Shown here: piece by piece, positions 60,369 to 64,000 of the stretch
Position numbering within the stretch: the first letter of the stretch is position 1
Layout: each line of letters begins with the position of its first letter
Assembly: GCF_001189295.1 (NCBI RefSeq)
Contig: NZ_CP012159.1
Location: 4,480,525-4,544,524, forward strand
From: Chondromyces crocatus
GTDB taxonomy: Bacteria; Myxococcota_A; Polyangia; Polyangiales; Polyangiaceae
Direction: 5' to 3'
DNA: 64,000 nt
Position numbers and translations under genes: made by a program
The notes under the pieces: generated by a model
Told to the model about the DNA's origin: nothing
Databases searched by the model: none
The model's input: the letters and a program-made list of their open reading frames with translations, nothing else

Positions 60369-61352
60369 TCAGCGGAACCGATCTGTCGCTTCGATCAGCT
60401 CGTGCACGGTGCCTGGCTCGAGGGCGGAGTGGCCTGCGTCCGCCACGATCCGGAGATCGGCTTCGGGGAAGGCGCGGTGCAGCGCCCAGGCGCTCTCCAT
60501 GGGGCAGACCACGTCGTAGCGGCCTTGCACGATCACGGTGGGGATGTGGCGGATGCGATCGACGTCGTCGAGGAGCTGCGTCTCCCGCTCCATGAAGCCG
60601 CCGTTCGCGAAGTAGTGGCACTCGATCCTGGCGAAGGCGAGCGAGAACACCTCCCCCTGGGTGCGGGCGATCAGCTCCGGGTTCTGCCGCAGGCAGCTCG
60701 TCGTCCCCTCCCACACGCTCCAGGCGCGGGCTGCGGTGCGCTGCACGGTGAGATCGGTGCTGAGCAAGCGGCGGTGGTAGGCCATGAGCAGGTTCGAGCG
60801 CTCGGCCTCCGGGATGGGGGCGAGGTACTCCTCCCAGGCGTCGGGGAACATCGCGCTGGCGCCGCGCTGGTAGAACCACTCGATCTCCTGCCGGCGGAGC
60901 AGAAAGATGCCGCGGAGGACCAGCTCGGTGACGCGCTCGGGGTGCTTCTGCGCGTAAGCCAGGCCGAGCGTGCTGCCCCAGGAGCCCCCGAAGACCTGCC
61001 AGCGCTCGATGCCGAGGTGCTCGCGCAGGGTCTCCATGTCGGCGACGAGGTGCCAGGTGGTGTTCTCTTCGAGGCAAGCGTGAGGCGTGCTCCGGCCGCA
61101 GCCGCGCTGATCGAAGAGGATGATGCGGTACGCCTGAGGGTCGAAGAAGCGCCGCTGCTTGGGTTCGGTGCCTCCGCCAGGCCCGCCATGGACGAAGACC
61201 ACCGGCTTGCCGCGCGGGTTGCCGGACTCTTCGTAGTAGATCTCGTGGAGATCGGAGACACGAAGCCGTCCAGCTCGGTAAGGCTCGAGCTCGGGATAGA
61301 GGGTGCGCTTCGGGGGGAGGGGACCGGGGGAAGGTTGGGCGCCGGATACCAT
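60369..61352 (-). CDS. pip: Proline iminopeptidase
   Basis: A 327-residue alpha/beta hydrolase (peptidase S33) that removes N-terminal proline. Motifs: FVHGGPGGGTEPKQRRFFDP (HGGPGGG oxyanion loop), LFDQRGCGRSTPHAC, nucleophile elbow GGSWGSTL, GRYDVVCP (Asp) and DAGHSALEP (His). The length and the DQRGCGRS motif match classical Pip enzymes. No clear ribosome binding site precedes the ATG. It converges with the FadL-type gene and shares a strand with the acyl-CoA ligase. Confidence 0.94.
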   Translation of the reverse strand: MVSGAQPSPGPLPPKRTLYPELEPYRAGRLRVSDLHEIYYEESGNPRGKPVVFVHGGPGGGTEPKQRRFFDPQAYRIILFDQRGCGRSTPHACLEENTTWHLVADMETLREHLGIERWQVFGGSWGSTLGLAYAQKHPERVTELVLRGIFLLRRQEIEWFYQRGASAMFPDAWEEYLAPIPEAERSNLLMAYHRRLLSTDLTVQRTAARAWSVWEGTTSCLRQNPELIARTQGEVFSLAFARIECHYFANGGFMERETQLLDDVDRIRHIPTVIVQGRYDVVCPMESAWALHRAFPEADLRIVADAGHSALEPGTVHELIEATDRFR

Positions 61353-61404
61353 GGGCGCGCCGAGCGTACGCGAGACGGGGCTCGGTGGGGAGCCCCCGGC
61401 AGGA

Positions 61405-63213
61405 TCAGGCGGCGGCGTCCGAGGTGGAGCCGGACTTGTTCTTGGTCTCGTAGAGGCTCTCGATCTGCTTCTGGTAGCGCTGCCAGGCCACGCGCCGCTT
61501 CAGCTTGAGCGAGGGGGTGAGCATGCCGTTGTCCGTCGTGAAGTCCTCCTCCGCGAGGGTGATGCGCTTCACGCGCTCGAAGCCCTTCCACTCGGTGGAG
61601 TACTTGTCGACCTCGCTCTGGATCATGGCGATCACGCGCGCGTTGGTGAGGAGATCGGCCGCCGCCTGGTAACTCACACCTTCGGTCTTGGCCCACTCCT
61701 TCACCGCATCCAGATCGGGCACGACGAGCGCCACGTTGTGGAGGCGGTTGTCGCCGTAGACCATGGTGTTGAGGATGAAGGGGGAGAGCTTGAGCTGCTC
61801 CTCCAGGGGCGCAGGCGCGACGTACTTGCCGTTCTCCAGCTTGTACTGCTCCTTGATGCGGCCGGTGATGTAGAGGAAGCCCTCTTCGTCGATGTAGCCG
61901 AGGTCGCCGGTGCGGAAGCACTTGTCGGTGGTGAAAACCGCCTGATTTTCTTCAGGGCGGTTGTGGTAGCCCTTCATCACATTCGGGCCCGTGACCACGA
62001 TCTCGCCGTGCTTGGGGTCACCCGACTCGGTCTTGTCGATGATGACCTTCACCCCGTCGATCAGCTTGCCGACGCTGCCGATGCGGTGCGCATCCGGGCG
62101 GTTGGCGGAGATGATGGGTGAGGTCTCGGTGAGGCCGTAGCCCTCGAACACCTTGATCCCCAGCCCGTCGATGAACTCTGCGACCTCGCGGGAGAGGGCG
62201 GCGCCACCGCTCACGGCGTACTTGAGCCGGCCGCCGAACTTCTGGCGGATCTTGGAGAACACGATCTTGTTGGCGAGGGCGAAGTTGAGCTTGTCGCCCA
62301 GCGAGAGAGCCTCTCCGTTTCGCTTCTTGGTCGCGATGCGGATCCCGGCGTGGAAGAGGTTGCGCACCACGGCGGGCTTCGCCGCCATCTGCTTGTTCAC
62401 GCCGTCGTAGATGCGGTTGAAGATGCGGGGCACGCTGACCAGCACCGTCGGCTTCACCTCGGCGAGGTTGGGGACGATCTTGTCGACGGCCTCGGCGAGG
62501 GCCATGGAGGCGCCGAGGGACAGGAAGGCGTGCAGCTCGCAGGTGTGCCCGAAGGAGTGGGCCCACGGGAGGAACGAGAGGCTCCGATCTTCTGCGTTCA
62601 GCGGGAAGCAGGCGTGGACGGCGTTGATGTTGGAGCAGATGTTCCCGTGCGTGAGGATCACGCCCTTGGGGTTGCCCGTGGTGCCCGAGGTGTAGATGAG
62701 ACACGCCGTGTCTTCCGGCGTGGGCTTGATCGCCGGGACCGGCTTCTGGGCGCCGGCTTCGAGGAGCGCGTCGTAGGAAAGCGGGTCACTCTTCGGCAGC
62801 GCGAGGCCGATGATGTGCTTGAGGGTGGGCGCGGTCTCCGGGATCTCTCGGCACTTCTCGTGGATCTGGGAGGTCGCTGCGATGACGGCCACGGCCTCGC
62901 AGTCGTTGATGATGAAGGCCCACTCCTTGGCGAGCTGCGCTTCGTACATGGGCACGAGGGCGGCGCCGAGGCCGTAGCAGGCGTAGGCGGCGACCGCCCA
63001 CTCGACACGGTTGTTCGAGATGATCGCGACCCGATCCCCTCGCTGGATGCCGAGCGACGCGAGGCCACCGCGGAAGTTGTCGACCAGTCGGCCAATTTCC
63101 CCGTAGGACAGCCAGTTCCACTGGTCATCCTTCTTGGTGCCGAAAAGGTCTCGAGATCCGTACAGCTTGATCGAACGCTCGAAGAGCTCGACCAGGTTTT
63201 CGAAGTTCGCCAT
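61405..63213 (-). CDS. Long-chain fatty-acid-CoA ligase
   Basis: A 602-residue AMP-forming enzyme that activates long-chain fatty acids. Adenylation motifs: YTSGTTGNPKGVILTHGN (P-loop) near residue 170, FLPWAHSFGH, EGYGLTETSP (A5-like), FRTGDLGYIDEEGFLYITGR and GRIKEQYKLENGKYVAP (catalytic Lys). The later sequence has the DFTTDNGMLTPSLKLKRR end seen in long FadD-type proteins (FACL). AGGAG lies six bases before ATG 63213. It could supply acyl-CoA from fatty acids imported by the nearby FadL-type protein. Confidence 0.93.
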   Translation of the reverse strand: MANFENLVELFERSIKLYGSRDLFGTKKDDQWNWLSYGEIGRLVDNFRGGLASLGIQRGDRVAIISNNRVEWAVAAYACYGLGAALVPMYEAQLAKEWAFIINDCEAVAVIAATSQIHEKCREIPETAPTLKHIIGLALPKSDPLSYDALLEAGAQKPVPAIKPTPEDTACLIYTSGTTGNPKGVILTHGNICSNINAVHACFPLNAEDRSLSFLPWAHSFGHTCELHAFLSLGASMALAEAVDKIVPNLAEVKPTVLVSVPRIFNRIYDGVNKQMAAKPAVVRNLFHAGIRIATKKRNGEALSLGDKLNFALANKIVFSKIRQKFGGRLKYAVSGGAALSREVAEFIDGLGIKVFEGYGLTETSPIISANRPDAHRIGSVGKLIDGVKVIIDKTESGDPKHGEIVVTGPNVMKGYHNRPEENQAVFTTDKCFRTGDLGYIDEEGFLYITGRIKEQYKLENGKYVAPAPLEEQLKLSPFILNTMVYGDNRLHNVALVVPDLDAVKEWAKTEGVSYQAAADLLTNARVIAMIQSEVDKYSTEWKGFERVKRITLAEEDFTTDNGMLTPSLKLKRRVAWQRYQKQIESLYETKNKSGSTSDAAA

Positions 63214-63301
63214 CGCCCTCTCCTGTCCAGCGCAGTGTCCAGCCTCGCCTGCCGTTCGTAGCCAGGCCGAATCGCGGCCTTTGGTGTACCATGCCCGCCG
63301 G

Positions 63302-64000
63302 ATGCCTCGCTACGCCATCACAACCTTTGGCTGCCAAATGAATGTGCACGACTCGGAGCGCATGCGCGAGGTGCTCCGGAGCGCCGGTTACGCGGAGGCC
63401 GAGGGGCCCGCGGACGCGGATGTGCTGGTGCTCAATACGTGCAGTGTCCGGGAGAAAGCCGAACAAAAGTTGCGCAGTGAGGTGGGCCGCCTCGCCCGGT
63501 GGAAGCAGGAGCAACCCGAGCGGGTCCTCATCGTGGCCGGCTGCGTCGCCCAGCAAGAGGGGGAGCAGCTCCTCCGGCGCATGCCCACGGTCGACGTGGT
63601 GATCGGGCCGGACAACATCGTCGAGCTGCCGCGTCTCCTGGGGGATCTTTCGACAGGCGGGCTTCCGGTGGTGCGTACAACCTTCGACCTTGACGCACCG
63701 CGTTTTTTGCCGCCTCCGACCGGCGGTAGCGGGGTCACGGCGTTCGTGACGGTGATGAAGGGGTGCAACGAGCGCTGCTCGTTCTGCATCGTCCCGTACA
63801 CGCGAGGCCCCGAGCGCTACCGCTCGAGTGACGAGATCGTCGCCGAGATCGCGTCGCTCTGCGCTTCGGGGACGCGCGAGGTGACCCTGCTGGGGCAGAC
63901 GGTGAACAGCTACCGGGATCCGGCAACCCGTCTCCCCCGAGCGGAAGGCGCAGATCCCTCGGATCCGGACGAGAGCGAGTTCGCGGCGCTGCTCTGGCGC
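63302..64000 (+). CDS. miaB: tRNA-2-methylthio-N6-dimethylallyladenosine synthase, N-terminal part
   Basis: The start is MPRYAITTFGCQMNVHDSERMREVLRSAGY, the MTTase N-terminal domain with the first cluster Cys in GCQMN. The other two are in VLNTCSVREKAEQKLRSEVG and VAGCVAQQEG. Next is the radical-SAM motif as CNERCSFCIVPYTRGPERYRSS, with the C-x3-C-x2-C ligands of the second [4Fe-4S] cluster. GQTVNSYRD near the end belongs to the radical SAM core. Together these assign MiaB, which adds methylthio to A37 of tRNAs reading UNN codons. The gene runs off the window after about 233 residues; the remaining radical SAM and TRAM domains are not seen. Confidence 0.95.
   Translation, partial: MPRYAITTFGCQMNVHDSERMREVLRSAGYAEAEGPADADVLVLNTCSVREKAEQKLRSEVGRLARWKQEQPERVLIVAGCVAQQEGEQLLRRMPTVDVVIGPDNIVELPRLLGDLSTGGLPVVRTTFDLDAPRFLPPPTGGSGVTAFVTVMKGCNERCSFCIVPYTRGPERYRSSDEIVAEIASLCASGTREVTLLGQTVNSYRDPATRLPRAEGADPSDPDESEFAALLWR

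Overview
The window is high-GC DNA with long codon-biased genes, many short lipoproteins, Ser/Thr kinases of the HRDVSPQN type and hybrid chemotaxis-like kinases. This suits a myxobacterium, most probably of the Polyangiales/Sorangiineae group. That placement is inferred from gene content; no rRNA gene is present to confirm it.

Left part (1-9000). A selenocysteine-decoding pair opens the window: the N-terminal part of selB on the minus strand and, divergently, a tRNA-Sec. Next come a lipoprotein cyclophilin, an unusual polypeptide with two complete PilT-type ATPase units, a small lipoprotein, a secreted caspase-like protein, a divergent HxlR regulator/SDR reductase pair and a small low-GC orphan gene.

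9000-21700. A 42-bp repeat locus, an unknown cytoplasmic protein with a clear terminator, two beta-propeller-like proteins (WD40-like and delta-60), several hypotheticals and a GMC oxidoreductase. A comM/yifB-recA-ssb recombination cluster follows.

21700-42500. An AlkD-type protein translationally coupled to a giant CheB-CheR-PAS-histidine kinase-receiver protein, a SUV3-like RNA helicase, a MacA-MacB type efflux operon (adaptor, ATPase, permease with overlapping genes), DUF2071, holA, a HAD phosphatase and a divergent TauE/LysR pair. Exported proteins (an alpha/beta-hydrolase lipoprotein and a MopE-like protein) come next, then a SoxR regulator facing an NADPH-FMN reductase across a textbook SoxR promoter.

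42500-46700. A second copy of the 42-bp repeat family, a leader with an 11-bp inverted repeat, and a 12-repeat CRISPR array with no cas genes in the window. Two tandem cysteine-rich lipoprotein paralogues follow.

46700-64000. A Gfo/Idh/MocA oxidoreductase, a Ser/Thr kinase overlapping a PEGA-like membrane protein, a propeller lipoprotein, ribA, glmU, a 1289-residue lipoprotein translationally coupled to a FadL-type outer membrane protein, proline iminopeptidase, a long-chain acyl-CoA ligase and the start of miaB.

A recurring oddity is short tandem repeats (14-45 bp units). Many lie at or across the 3' ends of genes, and their unit sequences are mostly unrelated to one another.
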